A stretch of DNA of 64,000 bases, taken from NCBI RefSeq assembly GCF_900102465.1, contig NZ_FNBW01000003.1:248001-312000 (forward strand), read 5' to 3'. A program made the translations under genes and the position numbers. The DNA is from Thalassobaculum litoreum DSM 18839. GTDB taxonomy: Bacteria; Pseudomonadota; Alphaproteobacteria; Thalassobaculales; Thalassobaculaceae. Numbering within the stretch: position 1 is the stretch's first letter; each line of letters begins with the position of its first letter. Below are positions 26,333 to 34,375 of this stretch, piece after piece. Under the pieces are notes generated by a model. It searched no databases. It had not been told where the DNA came from and saw only the letters and a list, made by a program, of their open reading frames with translations.

Positions 26333-27472
26333 TTACAGCCAGGCTTTCAACCGCTTGCAGGCTTCGGCCATGTCGTCGCTCGAGCCGGCGAAGGAGAAGC
26401 GGATACTGGCATGGCCGCGCGACGGGTCGAAATCGATCCCCGGGGTGCAGGCGATACCCGTCTCCGCCAGGATGCGGCGGCAGAACTCCACGCTGTCGTT
26501 GGTGTACTTGGCGACATTGGCGTAGATGTAGAACGCGCCGTCCGCCGGGGCCAGGTCGTCGAGCCCGGCCGCCGGCAGGTCGTTCAGCAGGATCTCCCGG
26601 TTGCGCGCATAGCGGGCCACATTCTCCTGCGCCTCCTCGATGCAGTCGAAGGCGGCGGTCGCGGCGAACTGCGACAGGGTCGGGGCGGAGATGAAGAAGT
26701 TGGAGGCCAGCCGCTCCACCGGGCCGATCAGGTCGGGCGGCACCACCATCCAGCCGATGCGCCAGCCGGTCATCGAGAAGTATTTCGAGAAGCTGTTGAT
26801 CACCAGGGCGTTCGGATCGCTCTCCAGGGCGGAGACCGAGCGCTGGCCGAAATTGATGCCGTGGTAGATCTCGTCGGAGATCATCCGCACGTCGTTCGAC
26901 CGGCACCACTCGGTGATCGCGGTCATGCCGTCTTCACCGAGCATGGTGCCCGTCGGGTTCGAGGGGCTGGCGACGATCACGCCGTCCAGCGGGCCGGCCT
27001 TGTCCAGCCGCGCCACGGTCGGCTGAAACCGGTCGGCCGCTTCGGTCAGCAGGTCGACCACCTCCACCCCGAGCGCTTTCAGGATGTTGCGATAGGCCGG
27101 ATAGCCGGGGGAGGCCAGCGCGACGCGGGCGCCGTGTTCGAAGGCCGACAGGAAGGCCAGGGTGAAGCCGCTGGACGAGCCGGTCGTCACCGCGATCCGC
27201 TCGATCGGGACATCGACGCCGTACCAATCGCGGTAATGCGCCGAAATCCGCTCCCGCAGCGCCGGCATGCCGAGCGCCAGGGTGTAGCCGATCTTGTCGG
27301 TGTCCAGCGCGGCGCGGGCCGCGTCCAGCACGCCCTTCGGCGCCGGTGTGGACGGTTGGCCGACCTCCAGATGCAGCACGTCGCCGCCGGCGGCCTCGCG
27401 CTCGGCGGCGGCGCTCATCACCTGCATGACGATGAAGGGATCGACGTTTCCGCGGGAGGCGGGACGGGGCAC
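26333..27472 (-). CDS. Class I/II PLP-dependent aminotransferase
   Basis: A 379-residue fold-type I aminotransferase (aspartate aminotransferase superfamily). The cofactor region is clear: PLP-phosphate loop GSSSGFTLAF, the stacking SNPTGT, the ring-binding DEIYHG, and the Schiff-base lysine in SFSKYFSMTGWRIGW; the C-terminal substrate arginine is in SIRFSFAGS. Substrate could be an aromatic, branched or dicarboxylic amino acid. It starts with GTG at 27472, preceded by GGAGGGTAACCC, and lies 3 bases after the GGT-like gene on the same strand, so the two are likely one transcript. Length is standard for the family. Confidence 0.93.
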   Translation of the reverse strand: MPRPASRGNVDPFIVMQVMSAAAEREAAGGDVLHLEVGQPSTPAPKGVLDAARAALDTDKIGYTLALGMPALRERISAHYRDWYGVDVPIERIAVTTGSSSGFTLAFLSAFEHGARVALASPGYPAYRNILKALGVEVVDLLTEAADRFQPTVARLDKAGPLDGVIVASPSNPTGTMLGEDGMTAITEWCRSNDVRMISDEIYHGINFGQRSVSALESDPNALVINSFSKYFSMTGWRIGWMVVPPDLIGPVERLASNFFISAPTLSQFAATAAFDCIEEAQENVARYARNREILLNDLPAAGLDDLAPADGAFYIYANVAKYTNDSVEFCRRILAETGIACTPGIDFDPSRGHASIRFSFAGSSDDMAEACKRLKAWL

Positions 27473-27475
27473 GGG

Positions 27476-29137
27476 TTACCCTCCGAATTCGAAGAACATC
27501 AGGCCGGAACTGCGCGGGTCCTTGGCCACGCCGCATCGGATCTCGCGCCGGGGAAGGCCCTCCACGCAGCGAAACGCGTGGCCGGTGGCGATGGTTTCCG
27601 CCGGAGCGACCTGATAGCCGCGCTGACGCAGGGATCCGACAACCGACGCGTCCGTCGCCGGCTCCACGAAGATGGTGTTGATGCCGCCGGCGTAGTGGCT
27701 GTGCGGCAGGGCGGGCACGTCGTCGATCCTGATCCTACGGACCCAATGGTCGAGCACGGTCTCCAGCATCGAGGAGATGGCACGCCGTCCGCCGGCGCCC
27801 GACGCGGCCATGTGGAACTGGCCGGTATTCTGGTTGCCGACGATCAGCGAGAAGGCGCCGGGCCCGTTCACCGCCTCGGCCCGGACCGGTGCGAGGAAGA
27901 CGCCGAGGGTCGGGATCGTCCTGCCGGTGCCGAACGGCGCGCCGAGGCCGACCGCGCAGCCGACCCCCAGGCCTCTGCTGTCGACGGCAAAGAACGAGGT
28001 GGCGCCGGCCCGGTGGCCGGAACTGGTGCCCAGCATCGCCGCGAGCAGCGGCTGGTTGGCGCTGTCGGCCTTGCGGTCCCCGGTGATGCGGGACGCCGCC
28101 TGGCGCAGGACGTCGGGGGTGATCGCCGTGTTCGTGCCGGCCAGCAGGGCCGCTTCGCCGAGGGCGGCGGCCAGCAGGTGGGCGCGGGCGGCATCGTCCC
28201 CGTCGGCCCAGTCGCCGCTCTCCAGGATCATGCCGAGCGCGGCCTGGGCGAGGCGCAGGTCCGCCTCGGTCGGTGCGGCGACGCCCCACAGGTGATTGTC
28301 GTGCTCGATCTCGGTAATCGGCGCCCATCTCGGCAGCGCGTCCCGCAACCGGTCGGGATCGACCGCATACCCGGCCGCGGCGGCACCCTCGACGAAGGCC
28401 CGGCCGAGCGCGCCGGAATACAGCGTGCCGACGCCTTCGGAGCGCAGGCGGGCGAGCGTGGCCGCCAGGACAACCTGGGAGAGTTCCGCGCCCTGTGCCA
28501 GAGGCCGGCCGCCCGGACGGTACAGGGCGGCGGCGTTCGGGTCGCCGGCGACGGCGCCACCGTCCTCGATCAGTTCCTGGGCCAAGGCGCGGCTCACCGG
28601 CGCGCCGAAGCGGGCGATGCGCTCGGCCCGGATAATCAGCTCGCCCAGCGGCGTCGTGCCGTGGCGGGCATGCAGGGCGAACATGGCGCGTGGCGCCAGC
28701 GGCAGGGTCGTCGCATTCGGCGCGTCGCTGGACGGGCGCGGCAGGAACTCGAGCCGCTGAACGGTCTTGCTCTGCGGGTCGTGAACCACGCAGGAGCCGC
28801 TCGCCGTCACCCCGACGGAACTGGGCAGCGTCGCCGACAGCGCGAAGAACATGGTGACGGCCGCATCGGCCGCCGATCCGCCGTCCACCAGCACGTCGCG
28901 GGCGAGCAGGGCGGCCCGCGGCTCCTCGGCCACCACGGTGCCGTAGAAACCTTCCGTCAGATCCACGGTGTCCGACCCGCAGCCGGTCAGGAGCCCGGCG
29001 GCCAGGACTAGGCCAAGCCCGATCCGGCGGGCCGAACGGGGGGGGCTTTGCGTCCGCCTTTCCCGATGCCCATCTGATGGGTAGTGTGTGTTCGGGCGGA
29101 CATCATCGGGATTGGGCGCTGGCGTGAAGCGAATCAT
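27476..29137 (-). CDS. Gamma-glutamyltransferase-family lipoprotein; 5' end possibly frameshifted
   Basis: An Ntn-hydrolase of the gamma-glutamyltransferase family: AADAAVTMFFALSATLPSSVG is the family N-terminal block, and the predicted nucleophile threonine lies in AGATSFFAVDSRG followed by GAPFGTG (GGT: NxxFGSG). The substrate-side LNNEM motif is replaced (TLGVFLAP), so activity may differ. A lipobox LAAGLLTGC shows export and lipidation, but the long frame has no start directly before this signal: the nearest in-frame ATG is at 29137, inside the divergent protease gene and 38 residues before the signal helix. An ATG at 29073 is perfectly placed but one frame off; one extra C in the C8 run (29038-29045, minus strand) would join it to the signal. 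Sequencing error, phase variation or a true long leader are all possible. Confidence 0.8.
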   Translation of the reverse strand: MIRFTPAPNPDDVRPNTHYPSDGHRERRTQSPPRSARRIGLGLVLAAGLLTGCGSDTVDLTEGFYGTVVAEEPRAALLARDVLVDGGSAADAAVTMFFALSATLPSSVGVTASGSCVVHDPQSKTVQRLEFLPRPSSDAPNATTLPLAPRAMFALHARHGTTPLGELIIRAERIARFGAPVSRALAQELIEDGGAVAGDPNAAALYRPGGRPLAQGAELSQVVLAATLARLRSEGVGTLYSGALGRAFVEGAAAAGYAVDPDRLRDALPRWAPITEIEHDNHLWGVAAPTEADLRLAQAALGMILESGDWADGDDAARAHLLAAALGEAALLAGTNTAITPDVLRQAASRITGDRKADSANQPLLAAMLGTSSGHRAGATSFFAVDSRGLGVGCAVGLGAPFGTGRTIPTLGVFLAPVRAEAVNGPGAFSLIVGNQNTGQFHMAASGAGGRRAISSMLETVLDHWVRRIRIDDVPALPHSHYAGGINTIFVEPATDASVVGSLRQRGYQVAPAETIATGHAFRCVEGLPRREIRCGVAKDPRSSGLMFFEFGG

Positions 29138-30500
29138 CTTTGGACCGGGGCGGTGGATACTCGCGGCAGCGACCGCCGCACTCTTGGTTCTGTCTCTGGC
29201 CACGGGCGCGCATGCGCAGAAGCGCAGCCTCATCCGGGACGCTGAAATCGAAGCTACCATCCGTGATCTGGCCACGCCACTTTTCCAGGCCGCCGGGGTG
29301 AACCCGGAAGCGGTATCGATCTACCTGATCAACGACGACCAGCTGAACGCCTTCGTGGCCGGCGGTCAGAACCTGTTTCTCAACACCGGGCTGATCATGG
29401 CCATGCGGTCGCCGCTGGAGCTGATCGGGGTGGTGGCGCACGAAACCGGCCACATCGCGGGCGGCCATCTGGCCCGAACCTCCGATGCGATCGCGTCGGC
29501 GTCCAACGCCGCCCTGCTGTCGGCGATCGTCGGCATCGCGACCGCGGTGGCGACGGGGCGCGGCGATGCCGGCGCGGCGATCGCCATCGGCGGCCAGTCG
29601 GCCGCGGTCGGCAGCTTCCTGCAGTACAGCCGGGCCCAGGAATCGGCGGCGGACCAGGCGGCGCTGAGCTATCTCGACGCCACGCAGCAGTCCGCCCGCG
29701 GCCTCGCCCGGTTCTTCGAGGAACTGGCGGCCCAGGAGCTGCTGTCGGCCTCCCGTCAGTCGCCGTACATGTCCACCCACCCTTTCACCCGCGACCGTCT
29801 GAACACGGTCGAGGCGCATGTGGCGACGTCGGAATACTCCGACCAGGAAGCGTCGCCGGATCAGGTGGCCCGGTTCAACCGGGTGGTCGCCAAGCTGCAT
29901 GGCTTCATCCGGTCGCCGTCCCAGACTTTCCGCAAGTATCCGGAAACGGATACCAGCCTGCCGGCGAAGTTGGCCCGGGCCATCGCGTATCGCGAGGTGC
30001 CGGACTATCCCAAGGCTATCGCCTTGACCCGTGAGATGATCGCCGAGGATCCGAACGATCCGTACCTGCATGAACTGGAGGGACAGCTCCTGTTCGAGAG
30101 CGGGCAGATCGACGCCGCCGTGGCGCCGATGGAGAAGGCGCAGCGGCTGGCGCCCGAGGCCGGGCTGATCGAGGTTTCCCTGGCCCAGGTCCTGCTGGCC
30201 CGCAACGACCCCGCCTCCGATCAGAAGGCGATGGATCATCTGCAGACCGCCAAGCGTACGGAAGGAGACTGGCCGTTCCTGTGGCGCCAGCTCGCCACGG
30301 CGCAGGGGCGGCTCGGCGATATCGGGCAGGCGGCGCTTTCCCTGGCGGAGGAGGCGGTGCGGCAGAGCAGGTGGGAGAACGCGGAGACCCAGTCCAAGCG
30401 CGCCCAGTCGATGCTGAAGGCGGGCACCCCGGCCATGCTGCGGGCGCTGGACATCGAGGAACTGGCCAAGCGCGAGCGGGCGGCCCAACGCAAGAAATGA
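29124..30500 (+). CDS. Periplasmic M48-family metalloprotease with TPR region (BepA/YfgC-like)
   Basis: A 458-residue zinc metalloprotease. The GTG at 29124 begins a signal peptide (KRIIFGPGRWILAAATAALL, cleavage near AHAQ). The M48 site is HETGH (H106, E107, H110), with the third ligand E173 in ESAADQAALSYLD. The C-terminal third from about residue 280 is helical and repeat-like (LTREMIAEDPNDPYLHELEG, SLAQVLLARNDPASDQ), as in TPR-carrying BepA-type chaperone-proteases that look after outer-membrane proteins such as LptD. The frame begins 12 codons earlier, without a signal rationale. It is divergent from the GGT-like lipoprotein and followed by a DsbA-like gene, which suggests an envelope-quality-control pair. 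Confidence 0.93.
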   Translation: MKRIIFGPGRWILAAATAALLVLSLATGAHAQKRSLIRDAEIEATIRDLATPLFQAAGVNPEAVSIYLINDDQLNAFVAGGQNLFLNTGLIMAMRSPLELIGVVAHETGHIAGGHLARTSDAIASASNAALLSAIVGIATAVATGRGDAGAAIAIGGQSAAVGSFLQYSRAQESAADQAALSYLDATQQSARGLARFFEELAAQELLSASRQSPYMSTHPFTRDRLNTVEAHVATSEYSDQEASPDQVARFNRVVAKLHGFIRSPSQTFRKYPETDTSLPAKLARAIAYREVPDYPKAIALTREMIAEDPNDPYLHELEGQLLFESGQIDAAVAPMEKAQRLAPEAGLIEVSLAQVLLARNDPASDQKAMDHLQTAKRTEGDWPFLWRQLATAQGRLGDIGQAALSLAEEAVRQSRWENAETQSKRAQSMLKAGTPAMLRALDIEELAKRERAAQRKK

Positions 30501-30592
30501 CGCCACCGTGATGTGGCGCGAGCGGCCCGGGCTGTGGACGTGCCGGCCCGGCTGGGACAGGATGGCGCCGCTGTCCCGCTTCGGAGTTCTCG

Positions 30593-31336
30593 ATGTTTCG
30601 GTCCGTCTTCGCCGCCGCTCTGCTTTCCGCCGCCCTTCTCGCCGCGCCGGCACACGCCCATGACGGGCCGCTGTCGCCGGACCGCAAGGCCGAGATCGAG
30701 GCGCTGGTCCGCGACTACATCCTGCAGCATCCGGAGATAATCCTGGAGAGTGTGGCGATCATGCAGGCCCGCGAGGACGCGGCCAAGAACGCCGCCGCCA
30801 AGCAGGCGCTGGTCGATCACCGCGAGGCCCTGGAACGCGATCCGGCCGATCCGGTGCTGGGCAATCCCGACGGCGACGTGACCATCGTCGAGTTCTTCGA
30901 CTACCAGTGCGGCTACTGCAAGACGATGATGAAGCCGCTGATGGAGCTGGTGGAGGAGGACGGAAATATCCGTCTGGTGCTCAAGGAGTTCCCGATCCTG
31001 AGCCCGACCTCGGAGGCGGCCGCCCTGGCCTCGCTCGGCGCCGACCGGCAGGGCAGGTACAAGGACTTCCACACCGCGCTGCTGGGCCTGCGCGGGCGGC
31101 TCACGACGGAGGCGATCTTCCAGGTGGCGCTGGAGACCGGTCTCGATGTCGAGAAGCTGCAGGCCGACATGAAGGATCCGGCCCTGCAGGCCCATGTGCG
31201 TAAATCCTTCGAACTGGCCCAGGCCCTGTCGATCCAGGGGACGCCGGCCTTCACCATCGGCGACCACGTGGTGCCCGGGGCGGTCTCGAAGGAGCAGCTT
31301 GCCGAGCTGGTCGCCGAGGCGCGGGAGAAGGGCTGA
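30593..31336 (+). CDS. DsbA-family thiol:disulfide oxidoreductase (ScsC/Com1-like)
   Basis: A 247-residue periplasmic thioredoxin-fold protein with signal peptide (FRSVFAAALLSAALLAAPAHA). An N-terminal helical segment (residues 25-85, with DYILQHPEIILESVAIMQ) precedes the thioredoxin domain, as in ScsC-like proteins where it serves as a trimerisation stalk. The active site is C106-G-Y-C109 and the cis-proline loop is QGTPAFTIG. The family introduces or isomerises disulfides, or protects cysteines of exported proteins. It follows the M48 protease by 92 bases on the same strand and may share its transcript. Confidence 0.92.
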   Translation: MFRSVFAAALLSAALLAAPAHAHDGPLSPDRKAEIEALVRDYILQHPEIILESVAIMQAREDAAKNAAAKQALVDHREALERDPADPVLGNPDGDVTIVEFFDYQCGYCKTMMKPLMELVEEDGNIRLVLKEFPILSPTSEAAALASLGADRQGRYKDFHTALLGLRGRLTTEAIFQVALETGLDVEKLQADMKDPALQAHVRKSFELAQALSIQGTPAFTIGDHVVPGAVSKEQLAELVAEAREKG

Positions 31337-31339
31337 GCG

Positions 31340-32584
31340 TCAGCGCTCGACCGGCTTCTCCGGCTGGCCGGCGTAGGCCAGCGCCGACAGGGTCAGCGCG
31401 GCGATCACCAGTCCGAACACGATCCGGTGGCCGGTCTCCGCCGCTCCGCCGGTGGTCTGCACCCAGTCGATGGCGCCGCCCGTGGCGGTCTGCAGCACGA
31501 ACACGCCGGTCAGCCCGGCCAGGTTGATCGTGGTGATCGCCCGGCCGGCGCGGTGGGGCGGCACGAAGCCGCGCGCATGGCTCGCCAGCACCACGAAGAA
31601 CGGCGCCACGCAGCCGAAGACGAACAGGATCGGTCCGGCGACATAGATCGGTGCGGCCGGCCAGATCGCCAGCACGCCGAGGCACGCCACCTCCAGGGCG
31701 ACGGCCCAGAGGATCAGGCGCTTGCGGGAGGCGGCGAACCGCTCCAGCGGCCCGTAGAGAAACGTCCCGACATGCAGGGCGACCACCATGATCAGCAGGG
31801 CCAGCGACGCCTGTTCGTGGCTGAGGCCCTGGACGTCGGTGAAATACGGACCGGCCCAGAGCCCGCCGATGGTCATGAACGGCGCGGTGAAGCAGAACCC
31901 CATGACGTAGATCCGCCGCAGTTCCGGCATGCGGATCACCTCCCAGAGCCCGGCCAGGGATTGGGCGAAGGTCTCCGGGTCGCGCCGCACGCCGCCGGAG
32001 GCCGGCCCGTCGCGAACAGTGAACTGGATGACGATCGTGAAGGCCAGGGTCAGGGCGGCGACCACCAGGAAGGTCGTGGTCAGCCCGACCTCGGACAGCA
32101 GCAGTTCCAGCGGGGCCGTCGCCATGACCCCGCCGATGCCGCCGGCGATGCCGACGAGGCTGGCGGTGGCCTGTGCCACCCGATCCGGCGGGGCCCAGCC
32201 CATGGCGATCAGATAGACGGCGGTGATCACCCCGCCATGGCCGAGGCCGATCATGAAACGGCCGGTGACCAGCGCCCAGGTGTTCTCGGCGACGGCGAAC
32301 AGGACGATGCCGCAGACCGCCACCAGCCCCATGGCGACCAGCGTGCGCTTGGCGCCGATCCGGTCGAACAGCAGGCCGGTCGGCAACTGCACCAGGGCCG
32401 AGGCGAAGAACATCGCCCCCATCACCGTGCCGATATCGGTCGGCGACAGGCCGCGATGGCTGCCGAGATAGTTCGCCAGCACGCCGCCGGCGGATCGGTT
32501 GATCTGCACGATGACGAAGAACGATCCCAGAAGGATCAGGATGTTCCGCAGGGCGCGGCGGTCGTCCGGATGCCACTCGCTCAT
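31340..32584 (-). CDS. MFS transporter
   Basis: A 414-residue inner-membrane transporter with 12 predicted helices in two halves. The MFS motif A appears as GLLFDRIGAKRTL after helix 2, and the RxGxxA-like MIGLGHGGVITAVYLIAMGW segment forms helix 4. The central loop (FTVRDGPASGGVRRDPETFA) is short. The ATG at 32584 is the second possible start; a GTG 12 bases upstream is the alternative. The gene converges on the DsbA-like gene with 3 bases between stops. No substrate can be inferred; the sequence resembles the nitrate/organic-anion-like or drug families only distantly. Confidence 0.85.
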   Translation of the reverse strand: MSEWHPDDRRALRNILILLGSFFVIVQINRSAGGVLANYLGSHRGLSPTDIGTVMGAMFFASALVQLPTGLLFDRIGAKRTLVAMGLVAVCGIVLFAVAENTWALVTGRFMIGLGHGGVITAVYLIAMGWAPPDRVAQATASLVGIAGGIGGVMATAPLELLLSEVGLTTTFLVVAALTLAFTIVIQFTVRDGPASGGVRRDPETFAQSLAGLWEVIRMPELRRIYVMGFCFTAPFMTIGGLWAGPYFTDVQGLSHEQASLALLIMVVALHVGTFLYGPLERFAASRKRLILWAVALEVACLGVLAIWPAAPIYVAGPILFVFGCVAPFFVVLASHARGFVPPHRAGRAITTINLAGLTGVFVLQTATGGAIDWVQTTGGAAETGHRIVFGLVIAALTLSALAYAGQPEKPVER

Positions 32585-32760
32585 CGCGGGGCGCACCGGA
32601 CCGTCTCAGCGCAGCGGCGCCGAAGCGGGGAGAGGGGGGAAGGCATTCGGGGGCGTTTCCGGGGCTGTTTTCGCCACCCTACTCCGACCCCGTGCCGATG
32701 TCCCGTCTCCAGCCGCGCATGACACCGTGTCGCGTATGCCAGGGAGTCGGGCTCTATCTG

Positions 32761-33174
32761 TTAGCGCACCACGTAGACCGAGATCGGCGCGTGGTTGGCG
32801 ATGTAGCCGGCATGGGTCGCGAACACATGCTCCTGCAGGCCCGGCACGTGCGAGGCCATGACGATCAGGTCGGCACCGGCTTCCTTGGCGCCGCCCAGAA
32901 TGGCCTTGGCCAGCTCGACGGGCGTGTCATGCACGATCACGGCGTTCGCCTTGGCGGAGATGCCCCGGGTCTTGGCCTGGTCCTCGGCAAAGGCTGTCAG
33001 CTTGGTCGCATAGGCTTCGGGCGTGGCGGCCACGGCGCTCGGACCCGAGTCGGTGACGCCGAGAAAACAGACCTCCGCCTCTTCGGCCCGGGCGATGGTC
33101 GCCGCGACACTGAGGGCCTTCGTGAGCTTCTCGGTATGCTCCAGGTCGACGGGAACTAGAATCTTGTCGGTCAT
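32761..33174 (-). CDS. Universal stress protein (UspA family)
   Basis: A 137-residue Usp-fold protein. The N-terminal KILVPVDLEHTEKLTKALSVA and the C-terminal LIVMASHVPGLQEHVFATHA then NHAPISVYVV correspond to the family, but the ATP-binding motif GxxG(9x)G(S/T) is altered (SHVPGLQEHVFATHAG), so nucleotide binding is uncertain. Usp proteins accumulate in stress, growth arrest or low oxygen. An FNR/FixK-type box TTGAC-CTGA-GTCAA lies 61-74 bases upstream of the ATG, which supports oxygen- or redox-controlled expression. A GAGGAG ribosome site precedes the start. Confidence 0.9.
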   Translation of the reverse strand: MTDKILVPVDLEHTEKLTKALSVAATIARAEEAEVCFLGVTDSGPSAVAATPEAYATKLTAFAEDQAKTRGISAKANAVIVHDTPVELAKAILGGAKEAGADLIVMASHVPGLQEHVFATHAGYIANHAPISVYVVR

Positions 33175-33234
33175 GGTCGCTCCTCCTAACGGTCTTTACA
33201 TGAGGATGCATATCCGGAGTTGAAGATGCGTGCG

Positions 33235-33248
33235 TTGACCTGAGTCAA
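33235..33248. promoter_or_regulatory. FNR/FixK-type box upstream of the universal stress gene
   Basis: TTGACCTGAGTCAA is a perfect inverted repeat (TTGAC-N4-GTCAA) one base per arm away from the FNR consensus TTGAT-N4-ATCAA and close to DNR/FixK sites. It is centred about 67 bases upstream of the usp start codon, a position compatible with activation around -41.5 of the transcript. Confidence 0.6.
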
Positions 33249-33258
33249 CCGTCAGGAG

Positions 33259-34272
33259 TCAGGTCGTGGCGCGCGCGATCACTTGGAATCCGAGATCGAC
33301 CGTTCGGCTCGGCGGCTCGAGCCCGGCATTGACGTCGAGGATGAGTTGGGCGGCCACCTCGCCGATGTCCGGGCCTGGCACCCGCACGGTCGTCAGGCCC
33401 AGGCCGAACTCGCCGGCGAACTCGAAATCGCCGAAGCCGGCGATGGCGATATCCTCGGGCACCGTCAGGCCGCGCCGGCGCGCCTCGCTCAGCGCCCCCA
33501 GGGCCAGGGTGTCGCTGGAGCAGAAGACGGCGTCGGTGTCCGGCCAGCGCTCCAGCACGGCGGCGAGGCCTCTGGCGCCGCGCGCCGTCTGGGTGCCGGA
33601 GGCGGCGGCGGTGGCCCGGACCTCGGCGACCCCGCTCTGTTCCAGAACCTCGGCGAAGCCGTCGTAGCGCAGGCGACCGCGCCGGTCGTCCTCGCCGGCC
33701 GTGCCGATGAACGCCATGCGCCGACGTCCCGCCGCCAGCAGGTGCCGGGCCATCGCCGCGCCGGCATCGCGGTTGGAGAACCCGACCGCATAGCCGATTG
33801 GGTCGACTGGCAGTTCCCAGATCTCCACCACCGGGATGCGGCTCGCCTCCAGGGTCCGGCGGGTGTCGTCGCGGTGGGTCGTGCTGGTCAGCACAAGGCC
33901 GTCGGGCCGCCGGCCGAGCATGGCGGCGACCGCATCCGCCTCCCGGGCCGAGGAGTAGTCGGTGCCGGCCAGCAGGAGCTGGTGACCGTTCTGCCGCAGC
34001 CGGTCGCCGAGCCCGTCGACGGTGGAAGCGAAGGTCGAGCCGGCCAGGGTGGAGATCACCGCGCCGACGATCCGGCTGCGTCGCGACGACAGGCCGCCCG
34101 CCGCCTCGTCCGGTACATAACCGAGCTCGGCGATGGCGGCGCGCACCCGCTCCCGCGTCTCCTGCTTCACCTTGTCGGGAGAGCGCAGGACGCGCGACAC
34201 GGTGATCTTGGAGACGCCGGCCCGCTCGGCCACCTCGCCCATGGTCACCCAGCCGCCGGTCTCGATCGCCAT
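33259..34272 (-). CDS. LacI-family transcriptional regulator (GntR-E. coli-like)
   Basis: A 337-residue LacI-type repressor. The N-terminal helix-turn-helix and hinge are clear (VTMGEVAERAGVSKITVSRV, LRSPDKVKQETRERV, AAGGLSSRRSRIVGAV), followed by a periplasmic-binding-protein-like ligand domain ending in IAIAGFGDFEFAGEFGLGLT and TVRVPGPDIG. The hinge and sequence resemble gluconate-type (GntR) members. The frame is open to 34377, but GGAGGG is spaced 7 bases from the ATG at 34272, so I start there. Two operator-like palindromes lie between it and the divergent PhyH gene, its likely target. Confidence 0.93.
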   Translation of the reverse strand: MAIETGGWVTMGEVAERAGVSKITVSRVLRSPDKVKQETRERVRAAIAELGYVPDEAAGGLSSRRSRIVGAVISTLAGSTFASTVDGLGDRLRQNGHQLLLAGTDYSSAREADAVAAMLGRRPDGLVLTSTTHRDDTRRTLEASRIPVVEIWELPVDPIGYAVGFSNRDAGAAMARHLLAAGRRRMAFIGTAGEDDRRGRLRYDGFAEVLEQSGVAEVRATAAASGTQTARGARGLAAVLERWPDTDAVFCSSDTLALGALSEARRRGLTVPEDIAIAGFGDFEFAGEFGLGLTTVRVPGPDIGEVAAQLILDVNAGLEPPSRTVDLGFQVIARATT

Positions 34273-34304
34273 CCGCATCCCTCCGATATCGGACTCGAGC
34301 ATAG

Positions 34305-34320
34305 ATGATATCGATACCAT
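34305..34320. promoter_or_regulatory. LacI-type operator 1
   Basis: ATGATATCGATACCAT is a 16-base near-palindrome centred on CG, 33-48 bases before the LacI-family start. It differs from the sister site at 34340-34355 at three positions. Confidence 0.65.
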
Positions 34321-34339
34321 TGACGAGTTTTCCGGCGCT

Positions 34340-34355
34340 ATGTTACCGATAACAT
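34340..34355. promoter_or_regulatory. LacI-type operator 2
   Basis: ATGTTACCGATAACAT is a near-perfect 16-base palindrome centred on CG and closely resembles the E. coli GntR (LacI family) operator ATGTTACCGGTAACAT. Its centre is 35 bases from that of operator 1 and 29 bases before the PhyH gene start, so repression of both divergent genes is likely. Confidence 0.75.
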
Positions 34356-34375
34356 AACAGCCAGGGAGGCATGCC

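Noticed and set aside
26411-29011. An 866-codon open frame antisense to the aminotransferase and GGT-like genes
   Set aside because: Arg/Gly/His-rich shadow translation in GC-rich DNA; both genes on the other strand show complete family motifs.
32597-32760. Possible small gene between the MFS and usp genes
   Set aside because: Frames here are short and lack a start with ribosome site; nothing recognisable was seen.
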